Shown one piece after another: positions 1 to 6,283 of a stretch of DNA of 9,204 nucleotides. Numbering within the stretch: the first letter of the stretch is position 1; each line of letters starts with the position of its first letter. Source of the DNA: an uncultured Bacteroidales bacterium (GTDB taxonomy: Bacteria > Bacteroidota > Bacteroidia > Bacteroidales > UBA932); contig CAJOMB010000115.1 of NCBI GenBank assembly GCA_905235615.1, forward strand, positions 1 to 9,204. Reading direction: 5' to 3'. The notes under the pieces are model-generated. The model saw only the letters and a program-made list of their open reading frames with translations. It was not told the origin of the DNA and searched no databases. A program made the position numbers and the translations under genes.

Positions 1-522
1 GAAGCTCATTGCCAGGATGGCGTCTATGGCACCGGCGAGGAAAAGGTTGATGCTGGTGGCATAACGGACCCACTGGTAATTGAGGTCTTCCTTGAGGCTC
101 ATCGCCAGCGCTATCTGGTCAAAACCCACGCTCCAAGTGCCCACGCGGATGCCCTTTTGTTCGGCGGGGTTCCTGCCATCGCGGGAGATAATCATCAGCG
201 CGTTGTTCATGGAGGTCTGGAGAATGTTCACGATGGGCATTCCGTTGTCTATAAACTCCATGGCCTGGCACAGCTGGAGGGTAGTTACCTGGCTTTTGCC
301 GGACCGGAGGCGGACAATGTTCGATTCCGTGGAACCGGGATGTACAATCTCCACCTCAATACCCGCTTCCTGGTAGAAACCCAGCTCCTGGGCCACGTAA
401 TAGCCGGCAAACTGGGCCTGAGTGGGCCACTGAGGGGTGAAGACCAGCTTCTGCTGCGCCTGGACCGTTCCATAAAAGGACAGCCCGGAGAGCAGCACCA
501 AAATGCGGGAGATATATTTCAT
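1..522 (-). CDS. NMT1/THI5-like solute-binding domain protein, N-terminal part (runs off the window)
   Basis: The frame is open from an ATG at 522 to the window edge, giving 174 residues with no stop. Residues 1-22 form a Sec signal peptide (charged start, hydrophobic LVLLSGLSF, cleavage near VQA-Q), so the domain is exported. The mature part begins KLVFTPQWPTQAQFAGYYVA, followed by GFYQEAGIEVEIVHPG and LRSGKSQVTTLQLCQAMEF. This is the SsuA/THI5-like type II periplasmic binding fold (NMT1 family), known for binding pyrimidines, sulfonates and other small ligands; the ligand here cannot be told. In Bacteroidota, versions starting TPQW.AQAQFAGYYVA can stand alone or form the sensor part of a histidine kinase, and the missing C-terminus would decide. 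It has a predicted promoter of its own (528-535), so it is probably a separate transcription unit from the glycosidase operon. Family confidence is high; role is open. Confidence 0.8.
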   Translation of the reverse strand, partial: MKYISRILVLLSGLSFYGTVQAQQKLVFTPQWPTQAQFAGYYVAQELGFYQEAGIEVEIVHPGSTESNIVRLRSGKSQVTTLQLCQAMEFIDNGMPIVNILQTSMNNALMIISRDGRNPAEQKGIRVGTWSVGFDQIALAMSLKEDLNYQWVRYATSINLFLAGAIDAILAMSF

Positions 523-527
523 AGGGA

Positions 528-560
528 CAAAGATACTCATTTTACGTGAAATATCCACAA
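528..560 (-). promoter_or_regulatory. Predicted Bacteroidota sigma-ABfr promoter of the solute-binding protein gene
   Basis: On the minus strand TATCTTTG (535-528) matches the Bacteroidota -7 consensus TAnnTTTG in full. A TTG (560-558) lies 22 bases upstream, within the usual distance for the -33 element. The -7 box ends five bases before the ATG at 522, so the transcript would start at or almost at the start codon. There is no Shine-Dalgarno sequence in between. Confidence 0.5.
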
Positions 561-590
561 TAATAAAAGATTCCCGGTCAAGCCGGGAAT
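559..590 (-). terminator. Intrinsic terminator-like hairpin after the epimerase gene, built from a REP-like unit
   Basis: Read on the minus strand, ATTCCCGG (590-583), loop CTTGA and CCGGGAAT (577-570) make a perfect 8-bp GC-rich stem. It is followed by C and then TTTTATTATT (568-559). It lies 43 bases after the epimerase stop and just ahead of the predicted promoter of the next gene, so it would end the operon transcript. The T-tract is interrupted by A, so efficiency is uncertain. Confidence 0.5.
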
Positions 591-594
591 GACG
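568..594 (-). repeat. REP-like palindromic unit A (27 bp)
   Basis: On the minus strand this is CGTC, then a 21-base palindrome (arms ATTCCCGG and CCGGGAAT around CTTGA), then CT. The architecture and length equal those of the units at 1827, 2269, 6681 and 6711. The same unit forms the terminator-like hairpin. Confidence 0.8.
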
Positions 595-629
595 GGACTT
601 GCCGGGAATGACGGGACTTGGCCGGGAAT
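582..629. repeat. 19-bp tandem repeat of REP half-units
   Basis: The sequence gccgggaatgacgggactt occurs at 582-600 and again, identical, at 601-619. After one extra g there is a third partial copy, gccgggaat, at 621-629. Each unit contains one REP arm plus the GAC flank, so the array looks like repeated half-copies of unit A. It ends four bases from the stop codon of the epimerase gene. Confidence 0.85.
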
Positions 630-632
630 TTT

Positions 633-1811
633 CTAAAACAGGGATAACACCTGCAGGCACATGCGTGTATTGTGATAAGGGCATTTCCAGAAGCCCGCCT
701 TGGGCTGGGCTTTGTCTATGCTGCCATCCGGCAGCACGGCCCACCACCATTCGCCGTCCTTTCCATCCACCAGATGCTCCCGGATATAATTCCAGGCCCG
801 GACGGCACGGTCTGCCCCGGCCGCGTCCGAATGGTATTTCCAAAGCCAGAGATTGCCCACCACGGTCTCCGCCTGTACCCACCACTGACGGGAGTCGTCA
901 CAGCTGCCGTCCAAAAGCTTTTCGTAGCGCAGAGAGCCATCGGCCAAAAGGCCCTCATTGCCGGCCAGGCCCATCTGAAGGGCCCAGGGACGCACCTTGT
1001 TCACCACATCCAGGTCCTTCAGGGCGAAGGCACATTCCAAGGCCAGCCAGGATGTCTCGATATCATGCCCGTAGGAGACACCGCCCGGCATCACGCTCCA
1101 GTCCCGGCGGAAATAGAGCTGAAGGTGTCCGTCCGGAGCCATCACTTTATGGCCGATGATATCCAACAGCCGCTCCACCGCCGCCTTCAGGCCCTCGTCC
1201 GGCCACACCTGATACAGGTTGGCATAGGCCTCCAGGATATGCAGGTGGGAGTTCATGGTCTTGTCCGCATTGATGTCGTGGGCGCTCAGGGACATGTCCT
1301 CTATGGGAGAGAAATCCCGCGAAAGGGCTTCCATATAACCGCCGTTTTCCCGGTCGGCGAAATGGGTTTCCACCACCTGGAACAGGTTCACGGCATTTTT
1401 GAGCACCTCGTCGTCCCGGGTCACCTTGTACAGTTCGCTGAGGCCGTAGATGGCAAAGCCCTGGGCGTATAGCTGTTTTTTGTCATCCAACCTTTCCCCT
1501 TCCGGGGTCACGCTCCAATAGACACCGCCGTATTTGTGGTCGCAGAAATGCTCCAGGAACCAGTCGCGGGCATGGACAGCCGCCACCAAGTACTGCGTAT
1601 CCTTCAGGGCGGCATAGGCGGCGGCGAAACTCCAGATGAGCCGGGCGTTCAGGATGACACCCCGCGGGGCATCATAGCGTACGGTCCCGTCCGAAGTCAC
1701 TTCTCCGTAGAATCCGCCCCGCGGATCTTTCAGCTTCAGCCAATAGGGCAAAATATTCCCGGTGAGGCAGGACCTCACTTCCTGGATAAAAATGTCTGTT
1801 CTTGTTTCCAT
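633..1811 (-). CDS. AGE-family cellobiose/mannobiose 2-epimerase (cytoplasmic)
   Basis: This 392-residue protein has the usual length of cellobiose 2-epimerases (EC 5.1.3.11), which invert C2 of the reducing sugar in beta-1,4-disaccharides such as cellobiose or mannobiose. It is an (alpha/alpha)6-barrel protein. Family signatures visible are NARLIWSF (R57), YAQGFAIYGLSELY (115-128), MNSHLHILEAYANLY (H189, H191), SYGHDIETSW (H249, E252), the WW pair at 310-311, and KAGFWKCPYHNTRMCL (H380, R383). These match the catalytic and binding His, Glu, Arg and Trp positions of characterised enzymes. There is no signal peptide, so it acts in the cytoplasm, unlike the three exported glycosidases upstream. 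It follows the GH3 gene in the same direction across a 121-base repeat-rich gap and ends with TAG just before a terminator-like hairpin. Cellobiose versus mannobiose preference cannot be read from sequence; N-acylglucosamine 2-epimerase is less likely given the KCPYHN motif. Confidence 0.9.
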   Translation of the reverse strand: METRTDIFIQEVRSCLTGNILPYWLKLKDPRGGFYGEVTSDGTVRYDAPRGVILNARLIWSFAAAYAALKDTQYLVAAVHARDWFLEHFCDHKYGGVYWSVTPEGERLDDKKQLYAQGFAIYGLSELYKVTRDDEVLKNAVNLFQVVETHFADRENGGYMEALSRDFSPIEDMSLSAHDINADKTMNSHLHILEAYANLYQVWPDEGLKAAVERLLDIIGHKVMAPDGHLQLYFRRDWSVMPGGVSYGHDIETSWLALECAFALKDLDVVNKVRPWALQMGLAGNEGLLADGSLRYEKLLDGSCDDSRQWWVQAETVVGNLWLWKYHSDAAGADRAVRAWNYIREHLVDGKDGEWWWAVLPDGSIDKAQPKAGFWKCPYHNTRMCLQVLSLF

Positions 1812-1826
1812 AGGATTAGACCAAAA

Positions 1827-1853
1827 AGATTCTTCACTTCGTTCAGAATGACA
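1827..1853 (-). repeat. REP-like palindromic unit C1 (27 bp)
   Basis: Minus strand: TGTC, then a 21-base palindrome beginning ATTCTGAAC and ending GTGAAGAAT, then CT. It differs from the copy inside the GH3 gene at only a few stem and loop bases. It lies 15 bases upstream of the epimerase start codon. Confidence 0.8.
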
Positions 1854-1858
1854 GGTTT

Positions 1859-1873
1859 GTTCAGAATGAAAGG
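1859..1873 (-). repeat. Truncated REP-like half-unit C2
   Basis: Plus-strand gttcagaatgaaagg repeats 14 of 15 bases of gttcagaatgacagg at 1841-1855, the GACA-flanked end of unit C1. Only this half-palindrome is present. It lies between C1 and C3. Confidence 0.6.
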
Positions 1874-1879
1874 ACTTTT

Positions 1880-1910
1880 TGTCATTCTGAGGCCGCAGGC
1901 CGAAGAATCT
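1880..1910 (+). repeat. REP-like palindromic unit C3, long form (31 bp)
   Basis: Plus strand: TGTC, then a 25-base palindrome (ATTCT, GA, GGCC, loop GCA, GGCC, GA, AGAAT), then CT. Its inner stem is two base pairs longer than that of the 21-base units. It faces C1 with the TGTC ends inward, the same convergent arrangement as the doublet in the GH31 gene. At 31 bases it is not a multiple of three, and it is found only between genes. Confidence 0.75.
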
Positions 1911-1931
1911 CCTGCCTCATGACGAGGCAGG
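1911..1931. repeat. Perfect 21-base hairpin directly after the GH3 stop codon
   Basis: CCTGCCTC (1911-1918), loop ATGAC and GAGGCAGG (1924-1931) form a perfect 8-bp stem. This is the same 8-5-8 geometry as the REP-like units, with a different stem and no TGTC flank. It begins one base past the GH3 stop codon (1933-1935) and abuts unit C3. It could protect the upstream mRNA from 3' exonucleases. No T-run follows on the minus strand, so it is not a typical terminator. Confidence 0.65.
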
Positions 1932-1932
1932 A

Positions 1933-4260
1933 TCAGATATTCGGCGTATCCCAGATTTTGGTTTCCGTACAATTGACCATGACGCCCAGGCCGCCGCAGG
2001 AAAGGCGGAATTCGCCTTTCTCCAGGCGCCAGCGGCCGTCGGCCCCCACAAAAGCCAGGCGGGAAGCGGGCAGCTCGAAGGTCACGGTCTTAGTTTCACC
2101 GGGCTCCAGGGCAATCTTCTCAAATCCGCGAAGGCGCTTCACGTCCGGAATGAGGGAGGCCACCAGGTCGGAGCTGTACAACAGCACGGCCTCCTTGCCG
2201 GCACGTGTGCCGGTGTTGGTCACATCTACGGAGACCTTCAGCACGTCGCCGTCCTTGAAGGAAACGGGAGATTCTTCGCTACGCTCAGAATGACAACGGA
2301 GGTTGCTGTAAGCGAAGCTGGTGTAGCTGAGGCCGTAACCGAAGGGCCACTGCACGTCCATAACGGCATCATAGTTATAGGAGCCTTCCATGGTCTCGCG
2401 GTGTTCGGACACCTTGTAGTCGTAGGTATGGAGGGCATTGATGTGCTTGGAATAAGTGAAAGGCAGTTTGCCGGAGAAGTTCTCGTCGCCGGCAAGGAGG
2501 GCGGCCAGGGCGTCACCGCCATAGTTGGAAGGAAGCATCACATCCACCACGGCCTTCGCTATCGGCTCAATGTCGCCGATAAGGCGGGGACGGCCTTCGT
2601 TCAGAATCAGGATAATGGGCTTGCCCGTAGCGGCCAGTCCCTTCACCAACGCTTTCTGGTTGGCGGAGAGGTTGAGGTCGTCCATGTTGCCGGGTGTCTC
2701 GCAGTAGGAGTTTTCTCCCACGCAGGCCACAATGACATTGGCCCAGCGGGCGGCGGCGACGGCCCTGGCTATCCCGGAAGCGTCTTCCTTCTCCCACATC
2801 ATCGGAGTCTCATCATATACCACGCCAGGCTCATAGCTCACCTTGCCCGGGAAACGGGCCTGCAGGGCTTCCAGAATGGTGTTGTACTGAGGGGCGAATT
2901 CATCGGCCGATCCCTGCCAGCGGTAACTCCAGCCGCCGTTGAGGGCGCGAAGGGAGTTGGCGTTGGGGCCGGTGACCAGAATGCGCTCGGTACCCTTCAG
3001 CGGCAGGATGTTGTCTTCGTTCTTGAGAAGCACCTCGGACTCCACGGCGGCGGCATAGGATTCCTTGCCAAACTGCTCGCAGGCAAACTGGGGATATTCG
3101 TGGTCCCAGAGCGGGTTCTCAAACAGCCCCAGACGCACTTTCAGGCGCAGGACACGGCGCACGGCATCGTCCAGGCGGGCCTGGGAGATGCGGCCGTCCT
3201 TCACCAGGTCAACAATCACGTTGCAGCACTCGGGGTCGTAGGGGTCCATGATCATGTCTATCCCGGCATTGATGCCCATGGCCACGGCCTCATGCTTGTC
3301 CGCCGCCACGTGGTCCCGCTGGAAGAGGTTGTCAATGTCGGCCCAGTCCGTCACCAACAAGCCGTCCCAACCCAGCTGTTCCTTCACCCAGCCGCTCAGC
3401 AGGATGGCGTTGGCATGGGTGGGGATGCCGTTGATGGAGGCGGAGTTCACCATGGCCGTGAGGGCGCCGGCGCGGAAGCACTCCAAGAAAGGAGCGAAGA
3501 ACTTCTCGCGGAGGTCGTTCTCGGCGATGATGGCCGGGGTACGGTCTTTCCCGGAAACCGGAACGCCGTAGCCCATGAAGTGCTTGATGGACACGGCGGC
3601 ATTCTCCAGGCCGATGTGGTTGGGGTCGGAACCCTGGATGGCCAAGGTTTCCTCGCGGGCCATCTCCGCCTGCAGGTAGGGATCTTCACCGAAACTCTCC
3701 CAGATGCGCGGCCAGCGCGGGTCGCGGCCCAGGTCCATCACCGGGGAAAACACCCACGGAACCTGTGCGGCACGGGTCTCATAAGCCATGGCGCGGCCCA
3801 TCAGGCGGGGATATTCCCGGTTGAAGGTGGCCCCGAGGTTCACTTCCTGGGGATAGAGGGAGCCCTCGGTCAGATAAGAGGCCCCGTGAATCATATCCAG
3901 GCCATAGATGCAGGGAATGCCGATGGCGTCCATGGACTTCTCCTGAATCTGGCGCACCATATCGGCCGTATGCTCGCGGGAATGGGCGGCATCGTGCATC
4001 ACATTGAGGATGGAGCCCACCTTATACTGGCCGATAATCCTGTCCAACTTGGCCGGGTCTATGGCCTCGTGCGTTTCGTCCTCCAGCACGGAAATGTTCA
4101 ACTGGACCAGCTGACCGGCCTTTTCTTCCAGAGTCATGCCTTTCAGGACTTGTTCCACAGTGGCTTCTACCGCCTTGTCCGTAGGGATTGCCTGACGGCC
4201 GTCGTTGGCGGAACAGGCGGCAAGAAGGGTTGCAGATAACATGATAGCAGTTTTATTCAT
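1933..4260 (-). CDS. GH3 beta-glucosidase, exported lipoprotein with FnIII-like C-terminus
   Basis: This 775-residue enzyme resembles Bacteroides GH3 beta-glucosidases of xyloglucan loci and releases terminal beta-glucose. Residues 1-16 are a lipoprotein signal with lipobox LAAC (Cys16). The GH3 barrel follows: GLDMIHG (D122, sugar-binding), RDPRWPRIWESFGEDP, KHFMGYG (K226, H227) and VTDWADI with the nucleophile D305. The second alpha/beta domain spans about 405-640, with general acid/base E521 in YCETPGNMDDLNLS. A FnIII-like domain runs from about 668 to the end. The ATG overlaps the GH2 stop by 8 bases, indicating one operon and probable translational coupling. Residues 656-664 (CHSERSEES, bases 2269-2295) are encoded by a REP-like palindrome lying in frame at the linker before the FnIII domain; relatives pass directly from YSNL to the next strand. 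The active site is intact, so activity is expected. Substrate preference (cello-oligosaccharide or debranched xyloglucan backbone) is inferred from context. Confidence 0.93.
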   Translation of the reverse strand: MNKTAIMLSATLLAACSANDGRQAIPTDKAVEATVEQVLKGMTLEEKAGQLVQLNISVLEDETHEAIDPAKLDRIIGQYKVGSILNVMHDAAHSREHTADMVRQIQEKSMDAIGIPCIYGLDMIHGASYLTEGSLYPQEVNLGATFNREYPRLMGRAMAYETRAAQVPWVFSPVMDLGRDPRWPRIWESFGEDPYLQAEMAREETLAIQGSDPNHIGLENAAVSIKHFMGYGVPVSGKDRTPAIIAENDLREKFFAPFLECFRAGALTAMVNSASINGIPTHANAILLSGWVKEQLGWDGLLVTDWADIDNLFQRDHVAADKHEAVAMGINAGIDMIMDPYDPECCNVIVDLVKDGRISQARLDDAVRRVLRLKVRLGLFENPLWDHEYPQFACEQFGKESYAAAVESEVLLKNEDNILPLKGTERILVTGPNANSLRALNGGWSYRWQGSADEFAPQYNTILEALQARFPGKVSYEPGVVYDETPMMWEKEDASGIARAVAAARWANVIVACVGENSYCETPGNMDDLNLSANQKALVKGLAATGKPIILILNEGRPRLIGDIEPIAKAVVDVMLPSNYGGDALAALLAGDENFSGKLPFTYSKHINALHTYDYKVSEHRETMEGSYNYDAVMDVQWPFGYGLSYTSFAYSNLRCHSERSEESPVSFKDGDVLKVSVDVTNTGTRAGKEAVLLYSSDLVASLIPDVKRLRGFEKIALEPGETKTVTFELPASRLAFVGADGRWRLEKGEFRLSCGGLGVMVNCTETKIWDTPNI
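2269..2295 (-). repeat. REP-like palindromic unit B inside the GH3 coding sequence (27 bp)
   Basis: Minus strand: TGTC, a 21-base palindrome (ATTCT, GA, GC, loop GTA, GC, GA, AGAAT), then CT. It is the same module as intergenic unit C1. Its 27 bases are exactly nine codons, read in this frame as CHSERSEES without a stop. One of the other two forward frames would hit TGA. Confidence 0.85.
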
Positions 4261-6283
4261 ATAAAGTATTGATTGATAATTCTATGGATTCCGCAGGGCC
4301 CTGGACCAGGAACTGGACCCGGCCATTGAAACTGGGGAGGGTGAAGGACCGCTCTCCCGCGGAGGGGCGTTCCCGTCCCCGGAAGGCGCTGTCTCCATTG
4401 CCCCCGCCCAGGATGCGGCCGTCCGCAACAAGGGTGACGGGCACGCAGGCGGTGGGCATGAATCGGCCTTTGGCATCCACCACGGCCACATTCACCACCG
4501 TCAGATTCCCTATCCTTTCTTTCTGAACCGCAAGGCCGGCGGGAGCGGAAGCCGTGACCACCGTTTCCGTCAGCACCAGTTTTCCGTTCTTGTATCCTTT
4601 GGCCACCACTTTTCCGGGCCGATAGACAGCCTGCCACTCTATATAGCCGTAGCGGGGCATCTTCTTCCGGCCCAGGGACTTTCCGTTCACGCTCAAGGCC
4701 ACCTCGTCGCAATTGCTGTACACCCACACGGGAACCGTCTCCCCCTCATGTCCTTCCAGGTTCCAGTGCGGCAGGATATGGAGCACCGGCTCGTCGGTCC
4801 ACCAGGATTTCACATACCAGGCCTCGTCCTTGGGGAAGCCGCAGTAGTCCAGAATGCCGAACTGGGAGCCGGTGGCGGGCCACACCAGCGGGTCCGGTTC
4901 TCCGCGGTAATCGAAGCCGGTCCAGTAGAAGAATCCGGCCAGCCAGGGCCTCCGGGCATAGAATTCCATGCCCCGGCCGATGCAGTTGTAGAGGCTGTCC
5001 GGTCCCTGGGGACGCCGGTTGATGGCGGGCATCCGGCCATCCTGGGGGAAATACACCCCGCGGGTGCCGCAGCCGGTGGTTTCTTCCGTGCCCACGGCAA
5101 TCCGGAGCGGATAATCCTGCCTGTGCCGGTCTATGGGATTCTGGATGATGTAGTTGTACCCGGCCACATCGGTCCCTTTGATAATTTCCGGTCCGCTGCT
5201 GGTGGCCACCACCACGGGGCGGGTAGGATCCAGCCCGTGGACGAATTCCGTCATGGTGGCGGCGATAGCCTGGCCTTTCGGGGTCCATTCTATCCCCCAT
5301 TCCTCATTGCCAATCCCCCACAGGATAATGCAGGGATGATGCTTGTCCCGCTCGATCATGCGCCGGAGCGGTTCCAGCTGGGCCGGATTCACGCCCATCA
5401 GGCGGGTTTCCTCCAGCACATACATGCCCAGCGAGTCACAAATATCCAGGAAAGCCTCGGAAGCCGGATTGTGGGCCGTCCGGATGGCGTTGACGCCCAA
5501 AGCTTTCAGCTGTTTAATCTTCCATACCCACAGCTCGTCGGGGATGGCCACCCCCACGCCGGGATGGTCCTGGTGCAGATTCACGCCCCTCAGCTGAATG
5601 CGTTTTCCGTCCATGAGGATGCCCTCTTCCGGCGAAGTGGTGATGACGCGCCCGGGCATGGGCCGGGCCTCTCTCTCCCCTATCTGCAACCAGACATGCC
5701 GATAGATACCGCCTCCCTCATAGAACCAGCCTTCCTCCGTGGAAGCGTCGGCCCGGACGGTGAGGATATTCTCTTCCCTGTAGTTCAGGTACTCCGTCAC
5801 CGTATATTCCTGCGGGGCATAGCCGCTTTTCTCTCCGCCCAGCCAGAAGCCGTTGAGCCAGATGTCGGCATCGCGGGAAATGCCGTCAAACTGCACGGAG
5901 ACGGGCTTTCCGGCGGCATCGGCCGGAAGCGTGAAGCGCCTGCGGTACCAGCCCACGGAGTGCCGGGGATACCGCCAGCCCACCGTTTTATAGCCGTGGC
6001 TCTTGCTGGCCTCGGGAGCAAAGGGAAGGTCCACCACCCAGTCGTGCGGAAGGTCCACTTCCTGCCAGGCACTGTCGTCAAAATTCATGGCATAAGGCCC
6101 CGTGTTGTGGATGGAGGCCGCCTTGGTCCGGTAGGTGAAGTACTCCGTTCCGCGGCCGAAATCGGCCTCAGAGGAGGAAGCGTCCCCCAGGGAAAAGCGC
6201 CAGCCCCGGTCCAAGGAAAGCCGCTGCGCCGGCAAAAGGAGCGGCAGCAGAAGAAGAAGCCCTATGACAGAAAATTTTCTCAC
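4253..6283 (-). CDS. GH2 beta-galactosidase-type enzyme lacking the Ig-like domain, exported
   Basis: The 676-residue protein starts at a GTG whose GTGA overlaps the GH31 stop. MRKFSVIGLLLLLPLLLPAQ is a Sec signal, placing it in the periplasm. Domains: sugar-binding sandwich (about 22-203; DLPHDW, GWYRRRF, RDADIWLNG, GWFYEGGGIYRHVWL), TIM barrel (about 219-495; RGVNLHQDHPGVGVAIPD, RTAHNPAS), DUF4982-like domain (about 496-575; WTDEPVLHILPHWN, VYSNCDEV, NGKSLGRKKMPR) and a C-terminal GH2 sandwich (580-670). Acid/base is E327 in GIGNEEW; the likely nucleophile is E400 in VGTEETTG. Family members have an Ig-like domain of roughly 100 residues between the first sandwich and the barrel. Here HVWLQIGE is followed after about 16 residues by EEGILMDGKRIQLRGVN, so that domain is missing, which also explains the short length. 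Beta-galactosidase, probably acting on galactosylated oligosaccharides, is the best call; other GH2 specificities remain possible. Confidence 0.88.
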   Translation of the reverse strand: MRKFSVIGLLLLLPLLLPAQRLSLDRGWRFSLGDASSSEADFGRGTEYFTYRTKAASIHNTGPYAMNFDDSAWQEVDLPHDWVVDLPFAPEASKSHGYKTVGWRYPRHSVGWYRRRFTLPADAAGKPVSVQFDGISRDADIWLNGFWLGGEKSGYAPQEYTVTEYLNYREENILTVRADASTEEGWFYEGGGIYRHVWLQIGEREARPMPGRVITTSPEEGILMDGKRIQLRGVNLHQDHPGVGVAIPDELWVWKIKQLKALGVNAIRTAHNPASEAFLDICDSLGMYVLEETRLMGVNPAQLEPLRRMIERDKHHPCIILWGIGNEEWGIEWTPKGQAIAATMTEFVHGLDPTRPVVVATSSGPEIIKGTDVAGYNYIIQNPIDRHRQDYPLRIAVGTEETTGCGTRGVYFPQDGRMPAINRRPQGPDSLYNCIGRGMEFYARRPWLAGFFYWTGFDYRGEPDPLVWPATGSQFGILDYCGFPKDEAWYVKSWWTDEPVLHILPHWNLEGHEGETVPVWVYSNCDEVALSVNGKSLGRKKMPRYGYIEWQAVYRPGKVVAKGYKNGKLVLTETVVTASAPAGLAVQKERIGNLTVVNVAVVDAKGRFMPTACVPVTLVADGRILGGGNGDSAFRGRERPSAGERSFTLPSFNGRVQFLVQGPAESIELSINTLYE

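Noticed and set aside
1..522. Naming the solute-binding protein as a thiamine-precursor transporter component
   Set aside because: The THI5-like fold is shared by binding proteins for many ligands and by sensor kinases. No thiamine genes or ABC partners are in the window.
582..629. Tandem 19-bp repeat as a CRISPR fragment
   Set aside because: The repeats are contiguous with no unique spacers and are halves of the nearby palindromic unit.
1812..1835. TCTTTTTG upstream of the epimerase as a -7 promoter element
   Set aside because: It matches the consensus in seven of eight positions but has no TTG at a suitable distance, and most of it is the tail of repeat unit C1. Independent transcription of the epimerase is not supported.
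2290..4239. Long open frame of 649 codons on the plus strand opposite the GH3 gene
   Set aside because: It is antisense to a clear GH3 enzyme, shows no recognisable domain and is rich in Gly, Val and His, as expected from the reverse of a GC-rich coding frame.
5650..5668. GCCCGG/CCGGGC inverted repeat in the GH2 gene, near the missing-domain junction, as a possible REP scar
   Set aside because: The arms are six bases with a seven-base loop, and the (C/T)GTC and CT flanks are absent. In a GC-rich gene this can arise by chance and does not match the family geometry.
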